The notes under the pieces: model-generated
The model's database searches: none
What the model saw: only the letters and a program-made list of their open reading frames with translations
What the model was told of the DNA's origin: nothing
Made by a program: the position numbers and the translations under genes
Source of the DNA: Candidatus Moduliflexus flocculans
Lineage (GTDB): Bacteria; Moduliflexota; Moduliflexia; Moduliflexales; Moduliflexaceae
Length of the DNA: 64,000 nucleotides
Direction: 5' to 3'
Assembly (NCBI GenBank): GCA_000739515.1
Contig: DF820459.1
Span: 1,016,727 to 1,080,726, forward strand
Shown here: piece after piece, positions 24,349 to 32,983 of the stretch
Numbering within the stretch: the stretch's first letter is position 1
Layout of the letters: each line of letters starts with the position of its first letter

Positions 24349-25167
24349 TTATTTCACCTTCTCCAAATCCCGATAAAATAGTTTCTTCTTGACCGGCGTT
24401 TCTTCGCCTTCTTCGACGACGACCGTGCCGTCGAGGAAATTCACTTCTTTGACGCGGCACGGACAGCCGTCGCCATTGACTTCTTTGACGATCTGCCCGA
24501 CTTTCGGCATATATTTCGACATCTGCTTATAATATTCGTACTCGTAGGTCATGCAGCATTTCAGACGGTCGCACATGCCCGACAATTTCGTCGGATTCAG
24601 CGTCAAGCCCTGCACTTTCGCCATTTTAATCGAAACGGTTTCGAAATTTTTTAGAAACGTCGTGCAGCAGAGCGGGCAGCCGCAGACGCCGAAACCGCCG
24701 AGCAGTTTGGTTTCGTCGCGCACGCCGATCTGGCGCATTTCGATGCGGGTGCGGAAACGCTGCGCCAGGTCTTTCACTAACTCGCGGAAATCAATCCGGC
24801 CTTCGGCGAGGAAATAAAAGGTCAGGCGGCTGCGGTCGAACGTGCATTCGACCTCGACCAACTGCATTTCCAGCTTATGCGCCAGGACGCGCTTTTCGCA
24901 GAATTCTTTGGCGTCGCGCTCAATCTTTTTATTTTCATCCACCACCGCCATATCTTCCGGCGTGGCCTTGCGAATCACATTTTTCAGCGGGCGGGTGGCG
25001 TAGCTTTCATCTTCGATGCGCATCCGGCCAATGTCAATCATGCCGAACCCGAAACCGCGCTCGGTTTCCACGATGCAATATTCGCCGATGTGCAGGTCGA
25101 GATTGTTCGAGAGAAAGTTATACACTTTGCCGGTTGGCCGAAACTTCACGCCAACGATTTCGATCAT
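24349..25167 (-). CDS. ricT: RicT/YaaT-like PSP1-domain protein
   Basis: 272 residues. The PSP1 core is marked by VECTFDRSRLTFYFLAEGRI and FRTRIEMRQIGVRDE, followed by the Cys cluster GVCGCPLCC and GMCDRLKCCMTYE, which in RicT helps hold iron-sulfur clusters with RicA and RicF. In Bacillus these affect RNase Y and phosphorelay; here only the family is certain. Overlaps holB by 50 bp, as tightly packed operon genes do. Confidence 0.9.
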   Translation of the reverse strand: MIEIVGVKFRPTGKVYNFLSNNLDLHIGEYCIVETERGFGFGMIDIGRMRIEDESYATRPLKNVIRKATPEDMAVVDENKKIERDAKEFCEKRVLAHKLEMQLVEVECTFDRSRLTFYFLAEGRIDFRELVKDLAQRFRTRIEMRQIGVRDETKLLGGFGVCGCPLCCTTFLKNFETVSIKMAKVQGLTLNPTKLSGMCDRLKCCMTYEYEYYKQMSKYMPKVGQIVKEVNGDGCPCRVKEVNFLDGTVVVEEGEETPVKKKLFYRDLEKVK

Positions 25168-26164
25168 TATACACCTCTGTCAAGGAAATCAGCATCACCT
25201 CAAGGGCAAGCTGGAGATTTGCGTTGCGTAAAATATCCTGTTTTGTCTGATAGACCGTCTCGAACAGCCGCCGCAACTGCGCCGCCGTCAGCGCATCCGC
25301 GAGCGGTTTCAGGCGCGGAATCGCGTCGGAATTCGCGACGAGACGCGGATCGCCGCCTTCATGCAGCAGCAACATATCGCGATACCAGACCAACAGCAAG
25401 TCAAGAAAATCATGAATCGCGTCTTTTTTGTCGTCTTTCGTGTCAGTCAGGCGTTCCACCTGCGTAAAAATGACGCGCACGTCCTGCAAGCCGCCGGAGA
25501 TCGCCTGAAGCAGGCGTTCCATCTCATCGCGCTGCTTCAGCAGGCTGTCGGCGTCCATACCGAGGGCGCGTCCGGGGCAGCCTTCCGACAGCGACGCGAT
25601 CAAGCGGGCGCGTTCCGGCATCAGGCGCAGCCGTTTTTGCAGCAATTCCGCCAGCTTGTCCACGCCAAGCGCGGTGAAGCGCACAAACTGGCAGCGCGAC
25701 AGCACGGTCGGCAGCAGCGCATAGACGTTCGCGGTGACGAGTATGATGACGCAATCCGCCGTCGGTTCTTCCAGCGTTTTCAGCAGCGCGTTCGCCGCTT
25801 CCGCCCGCATCGTGTCGGCCTGGTCAATGATATAGACTTTGCGCCGCCCTTCGAACGGCTTCAGCCCCGCGTCTTTCTGCATGTCGCGAATCTGGTCAAT
25901 TTTGATGAATTGCCCGTCCGGTTCGATCAGCCGCACGTCCGGGTGACTCGCGATATTGATTTTATGGCAAGAGCCGCAACGTTCGCAGGCGTCGTCCTGT
26001 AATTCCTTGCAATTCAACGCTTTTGCCAGCGTCAGCGCCGTCAGTTTTTTGCCGACACCGTCGTCGCCTGCAAACAGATACGCTTGCGGCACGCGCTGAT
26101 GCCGCAAGGCGCGTTGCAAAATTTTGATCGCGTTCTCCTGTCCGATAATCTCTGAAAATGCCAT
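25118..26164 (-). CDS. holB: DNA polymerase III delta-prime subunit
   Basis: Clamp-loader AAA+ protein of 348 residues from ATG 26164 (MAFSEIIGQENAI). Walker A-like GDDGVGKK, zinc-binding Cys set (CERCGSC), VYIIDQADTM and LKTLEEP are present, and SRC in LPTVLSRCQFV is the sensor/SRC motif. Placed between ricT and, in standard genomes, tmk; here a restriction system lies between them. Confidence 0.92.
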   Translation of the reverse strand: MAFSEIIGQENAIKILQRALRHQRVPQAYLFAGDDGVGKKLTALTLAKALNCKELQDDACERCGSCHKINIASHPDVRLIEPDGQFIKIDQIRDMQKDAGLKPFEGRRKVYIIDQADTMRAEAANALLKTLEEPTADCVIILVTANVYALLPTVLSRCQFVRFTALGVDKLAELLQKRLRLMPERARLIASLSEGCPGRALGMDADSLLKQRDEMERLLQAISGGLQDVRVIFTQVERLTDTKDDKKDAIHDFLDLLLVWYRDMLLLHEGGDPRLVANSDAIPRLKPLADALTAAQLRRLFETVYQTKQDILRNANLQLALEVMLISLTEVYNDRNRWREVSANRQSV

Positions 26165-26183
26165 AGCAATCCAACCTATCCAA

Positions 26184-26771
26184 TCAGGCATCAACACCTA
26201 AAATCAACACAGGAATATCAATATCCGCCACGCCGCGCTGCCGCAAATCCCAGACGAACTGCTCGAAATACGAGACGCCAGTTGACATTTCATCTGCGAA
26301 CTGCTTAATCGGCACGATTTCCACCCCGGTATCAATCAAGCCTAAATTGCGAAAAATCGTCATTTTCGCGCAAACGTTGTACACCATAAACGCATATTTT
26401 CCGAATTGAACTTCGACGCCAAGCTGTTCTTTGCGAAAATCCATCGAGCGATACGGTCTGACACGTGAATTCGGAGGATGTTTGGGAGTGTACGCGCTGG
26501 TGTAAAACTCTGTCGGATAGTCGCAATAGACTTTATTTTCTTTGTCATCCGTCCACTCTTTTTCTAAAAATATAGATTTGAAAACCGCATTAAGCTTGGA
26601 AGGGCTATACAATAATTTGCCCGGCATGGTTTTCTCTGCGCTGGTTTTTGTTTTACAACGGTCTGCCTCAACGCATGAGATGATCGTTTCGATTTCTTGC
26701 AGCAAATGAGGATATTTCAGAAGAATCTTTTCTTCTCCGTGATTAAAAGAGTACTTGCCTGCGATAATCAT
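26184..26771 (-). CDS. BglII/BstYI-like type II restriction endonuclease
   Basis: About 195 residues from ATG 26771 (MIIAGKYSFNHGEE). The segment KEQLGVEVQFGKYAFMVYN followed by CAKMTIFRNLGLIDTGVEIV matches the catalytic half of the BglII family, where E-x-Q replaces the more common E-x-K. Overlaps the 3' end of the methyltransferase gene by 29 bp. Predicted target AGATCT or RGATCY by family only. Confidence 0.68.
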   Translation of the reverse strand: MIIAGKYSFNHGEEKILLKYPHLLQEIETIISCVEADRCKTKTSAEKTMPGKLLYSPSKLNAVFKSIFLEKEWTDDKENKVYCDYPTEFYTSAYTPKHPPNSRVRPYRSMDFRKEQLGVEVQFGKYAFMVYNVCAKMTIFRNLGLIDTGVEIVPIKQFADEMSTGVSYFEQFVWDLRQRGVADIDIPVLILGVDA

Positions 26772-27744
26772 CCTGTAATTCCTTGTTATTTTTCCATTCT
26801 TCCGGGATTTGCGAAATTTTTTCTCGTCCAGACGGCTGATAAACCGGCGTACCAATCGGACGAATGCCTAATGTGCCTGCATAAAATTGCCGAATACGCT
26901 CTTTTCCGATTTCGACATAGCGCGATTCTTTTTCGCACCCGATCACTTTTCGTTGATGTTTTAACCCGGCAATCAATGAGGACGCTACGCCGCAATAAGG
27001 GTCAAAGACGATATCATCTTCATTCGTAAACGCTAAAACACAGCGCTCAACTAACTCTATCGGAAATTGACACGGATGTTCGGTTTTTTCAGGATGATTC
27101 GATTTGACATTCGGAATATCCCACAGTTCTTGTTCCCACTCTTGCGCGACGAATTCCCATAGATCCGACGGGTTTTTCCCTAAAGGGTTCCCTGAAATCT
27201 GTCCCTTGCGCTCTCCTTTATAATGTCGCTTTCCCGGATATTTTGAAGGAACACGGACGGCGTCAAGGTTAAATGTATAACGGTCTGTTTTGGTAAACCA
27301 GAGCAGCGTTTCATATCGCCCTGAAAACCGCTTCGACGCATGAAGTCCATGCCCGAAGTGCCAGATAATTCGATTGCGCAACTGTAATCCACGTTTTTTG
27401 AACAGCGGATAATAAAAAATGTCTAACGGAAACACCTCGCCGTCGTCAACATAATTGCCGACTTGCCAGCACAGGCTTCCTTCCGGCGACAATGTGCGCA
27501 CCAACTCGTCAAGAATCGGCTCCTGCTCTGATAAATATGCCTTAATACTGGTATGCCGCTCATATTCCTTTCCGACATTGTATGGCGGAGAAGTTATTGA
27601 AAGCATGATCTGATTATCAGGAAGCGTCCGCAAAAATTCTGTCGCATCTCCGTGATGGAATACAATTCGCTCCTTTTCGGAAAAGGCGTCGGCGATATTG
27701 ATCGCGTTTTCTTGTTGATTCAAGGAAAGTTGTTGTGTATTCAA
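26743..27744 (-). CDS. DNA (cytosine-N4 or adenine-N6) methyltransferase, partner of the BglII-like enzyme
   Basis: 333 residues. The catalytic motif SITSPPYNVGKEY comes first and SAM-binding VFDPYCGVASSLIAG second (beta class). Characteristic blocks RIIWHFGHGLHASKRFSGRY and WDIPNVKSNHPEKTEHPCQF are typical of type II MTases. It begins 3 bp after the tmk stop, indicating insertion of the system at an existing operon junction without breaking the flanking genes. Confidence 0.85.
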   Translation of the reverse strand: MNTQQLSLNQQENAINIADAFSEKERIVFHHGDATEFLRTLPDNQIMLSITSPPYNVGKEYERHTSIKAYLSEQEPILDELVRTLSPEGSLCWQVGNYVDDGEVFPLDIFYYPLFKKRGLQLRNRIIWHFGHGLHASKRFSGRYETLLWFTKTDRYTFNLDAVRVPSKYPGKRHYKGERKGQISGNPLGKNPSDLWEFVAQEWEQELWDIPNVKSNHPEKTEHPCQFPIELVERCVLAFTNEDDIVFDPYCGVASSLIAGLKHQRKVIGCEKESRYVEIGKERIRQFYAGTLGIRPIGTPVYQPSGREKISQIPEEWKNNKELQDDYRRQVLF

Positions 27745-27747
27745 GTC

Positions 27748-28416
27748 TTACGATCCCTTCTGTTCTGCATTTTCGAATAGCGGCAGCACGACCGCCTGAA
27801 TCCGGCGCTGCACCTCTTCGACATCGCCGCTGCCATCAATCAGACAAAATCGCGCGGGTTCGGATTGGGCGAGGGCGAGATAGCCTTCCCGCACGGCGCG
27901 ATGAAAACGGATGTCTTCTTCTTCGAAACGGCCTTCTTCAACGGCAAAGTTAAAGGTCAAGTTCCGCGCCCGCGCCCGCGCCAACCCTTGTTCCGGCGTC
28001 ACGTCAATCAGCAGCGTCAGATCGGGCTGCAAACCGCCGGTCGCCAGCGCATTTGCCTCTTTGACGATGTCCGGCGCGATGTTCCGGCCTGCACCCTGAT
28101 ACGCAATCGAGGCGTCGCCGTAGCGGTCGCACAGGACGTTGATGCCGTTTTGCAGATTCGGCAGAATCAATTCCCGCACATGCTGCGCCCGGCTCGCCTC
28201 ATACAGCAGCAGTTCCGCCATCGGCGTCATGTCCGTATTTTCGGAATGCAGGAGAATCTTGCGAATCTGGTCGCCGATGCGCGTCCCGCCCGGCTCGCGC
28301 GTCAGGATAGCCGAGACGCTGCGCTGATGCAGCGCGTCAATCAATAATTTGGCCTGCGTCGTTTTGCCGCAGCCCTCAATCCCTTCGAATGTAATGAATT
28401 TCGCCGTCTGTTTCAT
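27748..28416 (-). CDS. tmk: Thymidylate kinase
   Basis: dTMP to dTDP. About 222 residues from ATG 28416 (MKQTAKFITFEGIEG). P-loop FEGIEGCGKTTQAK, DR(E/Y) motif LTREPGGTRIG and CDRYGDASIAYQGAGR are canonical. The frame extends upstream only through a palindromic repeat and that extension is discarded. Confidence 0.95.
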   Translation of the reverse strand: MKQTAKFITFEGIEGCGKTTQAKLLIDALHQRSVSAILTREPGGTRIGDQIRKILLHSENTDMTPMAELLLYEASRAQHVRELILPNLQNGINVLCDRYGDASIAYQGAGRNIAPDIVKEANALATGGLQPDLTLLIDVTPEQGLARARARNLTFNFAVEEGRFEEEDIRFHRAVREGYLALAQSEPARFCLIDGSGDVEEVQRRIQAVVLPLFENAEQKGS

Positions 28417-28425
28417 GAAAATCGA

Positions 28426-28456
28426 GTTGTCAGACACTTCGAAAGTGTCTGACAAC
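28426..28456. repeat. GTCAGACAC-type palindrome, copy 3
   Basis: GTTGTCAGACACTT-CGA-AAGTGTCTGACAAC between mltG and tmk. Its translation produces a false N-terminal extension of Tmk. Confidence 0.8.
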
Positions 28457-28467
28457 TTTCCCGTATG

Positions 28468-29580
28468 CTAATTCGCCGCCGCTTTCTTCCGGTTTCGCTG
28501 ATATTGCTGCACAGCGCGGAGGTGATCCTGATAATTCGTCGAAAATTGGTGGCTGCCGTCGTTTTTGGCGACAAAATAGAGATATTTCACATTTGCCGGA
28601 CGGATCGCCGCGAGAATCGAGGCTTTGCCCGGACTGGCAATCGGCCCCGGCGGCAAACCTTTCCGCATATAGGTATTGTACGGCGTATCGGTCTGCAAAT
28701 CGGTTCGCGTCAGGTTGCCGTTAAAATTCGGAATGCCGTAAATCACGGTCGGATCGCTGTCTAATTTCATGCCGATTCGCAGCCGATTACGATAGACGGC
28801 GGCAATCAGTTCCCGCTCTTCCGGCAGGCGCGCTTCTTCTTCGACAATTGACGCGAGCGTGACAATCTCATGCACCGTCATGCCTTGCTGCGCGATTTCC
28901 TGCCGCAAATCGGGCGTCATCACTTTCCAGAATTCTTCCACCATCATCTGCGCCAACGCTTCGGCGGTTGTTTCCCGCGTGATGTGATACGTGCTAGGAA
29001 ACAAATATCCTTCCAGAGTGTCTGCCGCGATATTGAAACGGGCGGCGTTCTGTTTGTCAAACACGAACGCGAGAAACGCGGCCTTATCAAGCTGATGCTC
29101 TGCCAGCACGTCCGCCATTTGCCGCGCGGTGTAGCCTTCTGGAATCGTGATGAAACGCGCATAGACTTTGCCGTCTTGCAGCATGGTCAGCACATCCGTC
29201 GGCAGCATCGCGGTCGTGAATTGGTATTCGCCCGCTTTCATCGTTTTGCCGCTGCGATAGAATCGGGCGAGCAGCATAAACAGCGTTTTATCGCGAATCA
29301 CTGATTCAGTTGCTAATATCTCCGCGATTTTGCGTCCCGACGCGCCGGATGGAATCAGCACAATCCGCTCGCTTCCCGGCGTTTGCGGAGGCACCGTCAA
29401 AAACATGTAGCCGACATAACCGGCAAATCCAGCAGCGCCGAGCAACACGAAAAGCGTCAGCCAGAGAACCGGATGACGTTTTTTCGGCGGTGCAGGCAGC
29501 GGCTGCGTCAGATCAAGCAGAATTTCGCCGTCTTCTTCGCGCTGTTTTTCGATGTCGTCGTGATCGTTCATGCGTGTCAT
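28468..29580 (-). CDS. mltG: Endolytic murein transglycosylase MltG (YceG-like)
   Basis: About 370 residues. A single N-terminal membrane helix (VLWLTLFVLLGAAGFAGYVG) anchors it in the inner membrane. The catalytic domain contains TLEGYLFPSTYHI and LASIVEEEARLPEERELIA (catalytic Glu), then SDPTVIYGIP and LPPGPIASPGKASILAA. It trims nascent glycan strands. ATG 29580 chosen (29571 also possible). Sits between tmk and pnuC on the minus strand. Confidence 0.92.
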   Translation of the reverse strand: MTRMNDHDDIEKQREEDGEILLDLTQPLPAPPKKRHPVLWLTLFVLLGAAGFAGYVGYMFLTVPPQTPGSERIVLIPSGASGRKIAEILATESVIRDKTLFMLLARFYRSGKTMKAGEYQFTTAMLPTDVLTMLQDGKVYARFITIPEGYTARQMADVLAEHQLDKAAFLAFVFDKQNAARFNIAADTLEGYLFPSTYHITRETTAEALAQMMVEEFWKVMTPDLRQEIAQQGMTVHEIVTLASIVEEEARLPEERELIAAVYRNRLRIGMKLDSDPTVIYGIPNFNGNLTRTDLQTDTPYNTYMRKGLPPGPIASPGKASILAAIRPANVKYLYFVAKNDGSHQFSTNYQDHLRAVQQYQRNRKKAAAN

Positions 29581-29633
29581 TCTACAAATAATGGGGAAGA
29601 TAGGCAAGGAAAAACTGCGATGTCGGACACGCA

Positions 29634-29666
29634 AGCTGTCAGACACGTCCAACGTGTCTGACAGCT
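29634..29666. repeat. GTCAGACAC-type palindrome, copy 4
   Basis: AGCTGTCAGACACGT-CCA-ACGTGTCTGACAGCT, perfect 15-bp arms, immediately after the pnuC stop codon (29665). Confidence 0.8.
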
Positions 29667-30309
29667 ATTCGTTGAGATTGCCGCGAATCCAGGAAAACAG
29701 GCCGTTGATCGCCATGCCGAGCAGAATCACATACAGCAGGGCGACAAACCGCACGTCTTTGACATAATAGAGGCCGATTCCAATCACATCCACAATAATC
29801 CAATAGACCCAGCTTTCGATTCGTTTTTGCGCCATCAGCCACATCGCCGAAAAACTCATGATCGTCGTCAGCGCGTCGAGATAAGGCAGTGACGCGGGCT
29901 GCGGAAACCAGGTCGGCGCGAGGAGATGAATCCGGCTCATCAACAGGCCGGTTAGCGCAGACACAATCGCCGTGACGACAATCCAGACGGCGGCCACGCG
30001 CCAGGAACTCCATCGCACCGGAATCGCCTTGCCGGTCGCTTTGTTCGGCGTCAGCCAGCGCCACCAGCCATACGCGCTGGCGATCAGATAATAGACTTGC
30101 TCGACCGTATCGGAATAGAGTTGGATTTGATAAAAGAGCGCCATATACAGCAAAACGCTGACGATGCCAACCGGCCACGTCAGGATATTGCGCCGCGCAA
30201 TCAGCCAGACCGACCACAAATAGAAAATCGTCCCGACGAATTCGATGTAACTCATCGGATAATTCAAAATGGTGAAGATAATTTTATTGACACTGAACCA
30301 TTCGAGCAT
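29665..30309 (-). CDS. pnuC: Nicotinamide-riboside/mononucleotide transporter PnuC
   Basis: About 214 residues, mostly membrane: segments near 20-36, 40-60, 70-85, 100-125, 140-160, 165-185 and 190-208. Typical PnuC features are Trp-rich loops (SAYGWWRWLTP), WPVGIVSVLLYMALFYQ and the C-terminal DVIGIGLYYVKD. It takes up an NAD precursor by facilitated diffusion. ATG 30309 sits 5 bp from the inverted-repeat element at 30315, which therefore occupies its promoter region. Confidence 0.87.
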   Translation of the reverse strand: MLEWFSVNKIIFTILNYPMSYIEFVGTIFYLWSVWLIARRNILTWPVGIVSVLLYMALFYQIQLYSDTVEQVYYLIASAYGWWRWLTPNKATGKAIPVRWSSWRVAAVWIVVTAIVSALTGLLMSRIHLLAPTWFPQPASLPYLDALTTIMSFSAMWLMAQKRIESWVYWIIVDVIGIGLYYVKDVRFVALLYVILLGMAINGLFSWIRGNLNE

Positions 30310-30314
30310 AAGCA

Positions 30315-30465
30315 AAAACTACATGGATGCGTGTAAGAAAGGATGTTTGATTGTAGGCATGTAAAAAAATACGTTCGTAGTAAAGACCTCACAGGTCTCG
30401 AAGACCTGTGATGTATGTGCCAAAGTTTATTTTTTATCCTTTTTTACACGCATCCATGTAGTTTT
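30315..30465. mobile_element. MITE-like element with 30-bp terminal inverted repeats
   Basis: Ends at 30315-30344 and 30436-30465 are inverted copies of each other with one mismatch (core ACTACATGGATGCGTGTAA). The interior holds an ACCTCACAGG-type palindrome (about 30384-30412). It fills the divergent promoter region of pnuC and the membrane-protein gene. No transposase. Confidence 0.65.
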
Positions 30466-30508
30466 AAGAGACGCCTGAATCCCTGAAAAATTGTCAAGAG
30501 GTATTTTG

Positions 30509-32503
30509 ATGCGATTATCCTTGCCGCGTGTTTTAGAACATCGTCATTTGCCCGCGTTCCTGATTGGCGCGGGATTGCTTTTGACGCTGCCGTCGCTGTT
30601 TATCGGCTGGCGATTAGATGATTATCTGCATCGCAGCATGCTTATCAGGCAATTTTCAGGTGCGGCGAATGATGCGTCGCTCTTCGGTCTGTTTTCGTTT
30701 TTCGACGGCAATCCGGCGCGGATGGCGGAGATGCAGGAAGATGGCCTCGTGCAATGGTGGGCGTATCGCGGAGCGCGCGCCGCGTTATGGCGCCCGCTGA
30801 CGGAAGCAACGCACTGGCTCGATTATCGGCTCTGGCGGCGCTCGCCGCTGATGATGCACGCGCAGAATTTGTGCTGGTTTGGCCTCGTGATCTGGCTGAT
30901 GACGCGCCTGTATCGCCGCATCATCGGCGCAGGCCGGGTCGCCGGGCTTGCGGCGCTGCTGTTTGCGATTGATAACGCGCACGGCGTGACGGTGGGCTGG
31001 ATCGCGAATCGCAACGCGCTGATTGCCGCCGCGTTCGGCGTGTTTGCGCTGTTGGCGCATGACCGCTGGCGGCGCGACGGCTGGAAACCGGGCGCATTCC
31101 TCGCGCCGGGGAGTTTCGCCATCGGCCTGTTAGCGGGGGAAACCACGCTCGCGGCGGGCGCGTATCTGCTCGCCTATATGCTCTGCATCGAGCAAGGCCG
31201 CCTGCGTCGAAGAATCGTTGAATTTCTGCCGTATATCGCCATTGTCGGCGTCTGGAGCGCGACGTATCGGGCGCTCGGTTTCGGCACGCAATACACCGGT
31301 CTCTACATAGACCCCGGCCAGCAGACCGGCTTGTTTCTCCGCGCCCTGTTCAAACGCGCTCCGCTGCTGCTCTTAGGGCAATTCGCCGAGCCGCCCGCGC
31401 AAGTTTCCGCCCTGCTGAGTCCGGCGGGCGTCACGATCTTATGGAGCGCGGCGGTTCTGCTGCTTGCGCTGATTGGCATCGCGCTGTTTCCGCTGCTGCG
31501 GCGCGATCCAACGGCGCGTTTCTGGGCGTTGGGAATGATGTTGTCGCTCGTGCCGGTCTGCGCGACCTTTCCGCATAATCGGCTGCTGCTGTTTCCGGGG
31601 ATCGGCGCCATCGGATTAGTGGCGCAATTTCTGAGCGAAAAATACGGTTTCAAACCCACCCCTTGCCCCTCCCAGGAGGGGAATGCCGTGAATTCCCTTC
31701 CTGGGAGGGGCAGGGGTGGGTTGCCGGAGACTGGCAATCTCTCAACGCCCCAACCCACCCCCAACCCCTCCCAGGAGGGGAGTTCAGCGGCTTCGCCGTG
31801 TAAAAGCCCACACCTGCAAGGGGGCAAGAGGTGGGTTGCCGAAACGCGAAAACAGCGGTTATGGCAACGCATCGCAAACGGCGTCGCCATCGTATTTATC
31901 GTGACGCATCTGATTATCGCGCCGTTGACGCTGCCGCTTGCCAGCGTGGAAGTCGCTGCTTATGAGGAACTGTTTGTGCGGCGCGGTTTTCTGCCGCTGC
32001 CATTCGGCTACGAGGTTGCGAATAAAACCGGCGTGTTTCTGAATCCGCCCATCGCCTTCTTTTCGCTCTTCGTCCCGTTTATTGAGACGAAAAACGCGCT
32101 CCCGATTCCCGGTCATCTTTATACGCTGAGTTCCGGGATGCTCGGCGCAACGGTGACGCGCGTTGATGACCGGACGCTTGACATGGCGATTCCCGGCGGT
32201 TGGTGGCAGATCGAACTTGACCGCATTTCTCGCGGCGCAGACGCGCCGCTGCATGTTGGGGAACAGGCACAATTGCAACGCATGACGGCGGAAGTGCTTG
32301 AAATGACGCCAGACGGTCAACCGTCGCGAGTGCGTTTCCGGTTTAACGCGCCATTGGAAGATCGCTCGCTCCTCTTTGTCGTCTGGCGTCCCGGCCAACC
32401 GCCGAGCATTTATACTCCGCCCGCCGTCGGCGTGTCCGAGACGCTGGAACGCCTGCCGCTACCTTTGCCGTTCCGGGCTGAAACATGCGTCCGCCAGCCC
32501 TGA
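30509..32503 (+). CDS. Large multi-pass membrane protein, GT-C-like, function unknown
   Basis: 664 residues from ATG 30509 (MRLSLPRVLEHRHLP), with AAGAGG 9 bp upstream. About ten hydrophobic segments between residues 15 and 385 and again near 455-480. An early acidic motif WRLDDYLHR after the first helix recalls the DD/DE motif of GT-C glycosyltransferases, so a polyprenyl-sugar transferase is possible; I do not recognise the family. Residues about 383-445 are an in-frame block of repeat-derived peptide (PTPCPSQEGN, LPGRGRGGLPE, PTPNPSQEG). The C-terminal 180 residues look soluble, with MAIPGGWWQIELDRIS. The end abuts the DGR spacer region. Confidence 0.7.
   Translation: MRLSLPRVLEHRHLPAFLIGAGLLLTLPSLFIGWRLDDYLHRSMLIRQFSGAANDASLFGLFSFFDGNPARMAEMQEDGLVQWWAYRGARAALWRPLTEATHWLDYRLWRRSPLMMHAQNLCWFGLVIWLMTRLYRRIIGAGRVAGLAALLFAIDNAHGVTVGWIANRNALIAAAFGVFALLAHDRWRRDGWKPGAFLAPGSFAIGLLAGETTLAAGAYLLAYMLCIEQGRLRRRIVEFLPYIAIVGVWSATYRALGFGTQYTGLYIDPGQQTGLFLRALFKRAPLLLLGQFAEPPAQVSALLSPAGVTILWSAAVLLLALIGIALFPLLRRDPTARFWALGMMLSLVPVCATFPHNRLLLFPGIGAIGLVAQFLSEKYGFKPTPCPSQEGNAVNSLPGRGRGGLPETGNLSTPQPTPNPSQEGSSAASPCKSPHLQGGKRWVAETRKQRLWQRIANGVAIVFIVTHLIIAPLTLPLASVEVAAYEELFVRRGFLPLPFGYEVANKTGVFLNPPIAFFSLFVPFIETKNALPIPGHLYTLSSGMLGATVTRVDDRTLDMAIPGGWWQIELDRISRGADAPLHVGEQAQLQRMTAEVLEMTPDGQPSRVRFRFNAPLEDRSLLFVVWRPGQPPSIYTPPAVGVSETLERLPLPLPFRAETCVRQP
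31653..31837. repeat. Cluster of CCCTCC(T/C)GGGAGGG repeats inside the membrane-protein gene
   Basis: Three repeat copies: 31653-31722 (inverted pair), 31752-31785 and a weaker one at 31806-31837. All stay in frame and add about 60 Pro/Gly/Ser-rich residues to a loop. Confidence 0.8.
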
Positions 32504-32842
32504 AAGGACGGAATACATCAGCGTAGGACAACGCCCTATGAAAACGAGCGCCCTACTACGAAATTACGAAAACGAACAATGGCGTGATGCGTATCATCGG
32601 GTCGCGCCATCGTGGTTGCAGGGCGTTGCCCCGCGCTGGCAGATTGCGCCCGTTCCGGACTGTACGTCGAAACTGGAGTTTCGACCGACAAAACAACGCA
32701 GGCGAGTCTTCGGCATAACGCCTACCAACCCGCCTGCGGTCGTTGTATCTTCGGACAGCGTCGCCGCTGTCGCCGGAACAGGTCTGGACTCTTCCCGCAC
32801 GCTCGACGACATCCCTGCCGCCGACTCTGGCCTTGAAGAGTG
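32504..32842 (-). ncRNA. Probable DGR template RNA spacer region, downstream of TR
   Basis: A 339-base gene-free stretch transcribed after the template repeat. In studied DGRs the sequence 3' of TR is needed for template-primed cDNA synthesis. Two hairpins stand out: 32666-32685 (8-bp stem GTCGAAAC/GTTTCGAC, 4-base loop) and 32754-32771 (7-bp stem GACAGCG/CGCTGTC, 4-base loop). The role is inferred from position. Confidence 0.5.
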
Positions 32843-32964
32843 CTCACCGCACCACCACCACCCGAAACCCGATGTTGTTGTTCTGGTTATCAGGTTCGTT
32901 CCTGTTGCGGTTGGCACTGCGCGCGTTGTTCGGTTGATTGTTCCACGAACCGCCACGCAGCAGC
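32843..32964 (-). repeat. DGR template repeat (TR)
   Basis: 122 bp, 19 bp after the RT stop. Read on the minus strand it would encode LLRGGSW, then an Asn-rich run ([17 protein letters not shown] and DNQNNNI), then GFRVVVVR. The many AAC/AAT codons are typical of DGR templates. VR1 and VR2 align to it without gaps, and 29 of 31 A positions in the variable core are altered in at least one target. Just beyond its 3' end, base 32842 differs from both targets, as expected for IMH* versus IMH. Confidence 0.95.
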
Positions 32965-32983
32965 CGGAATGCCTGCCCCGTCT

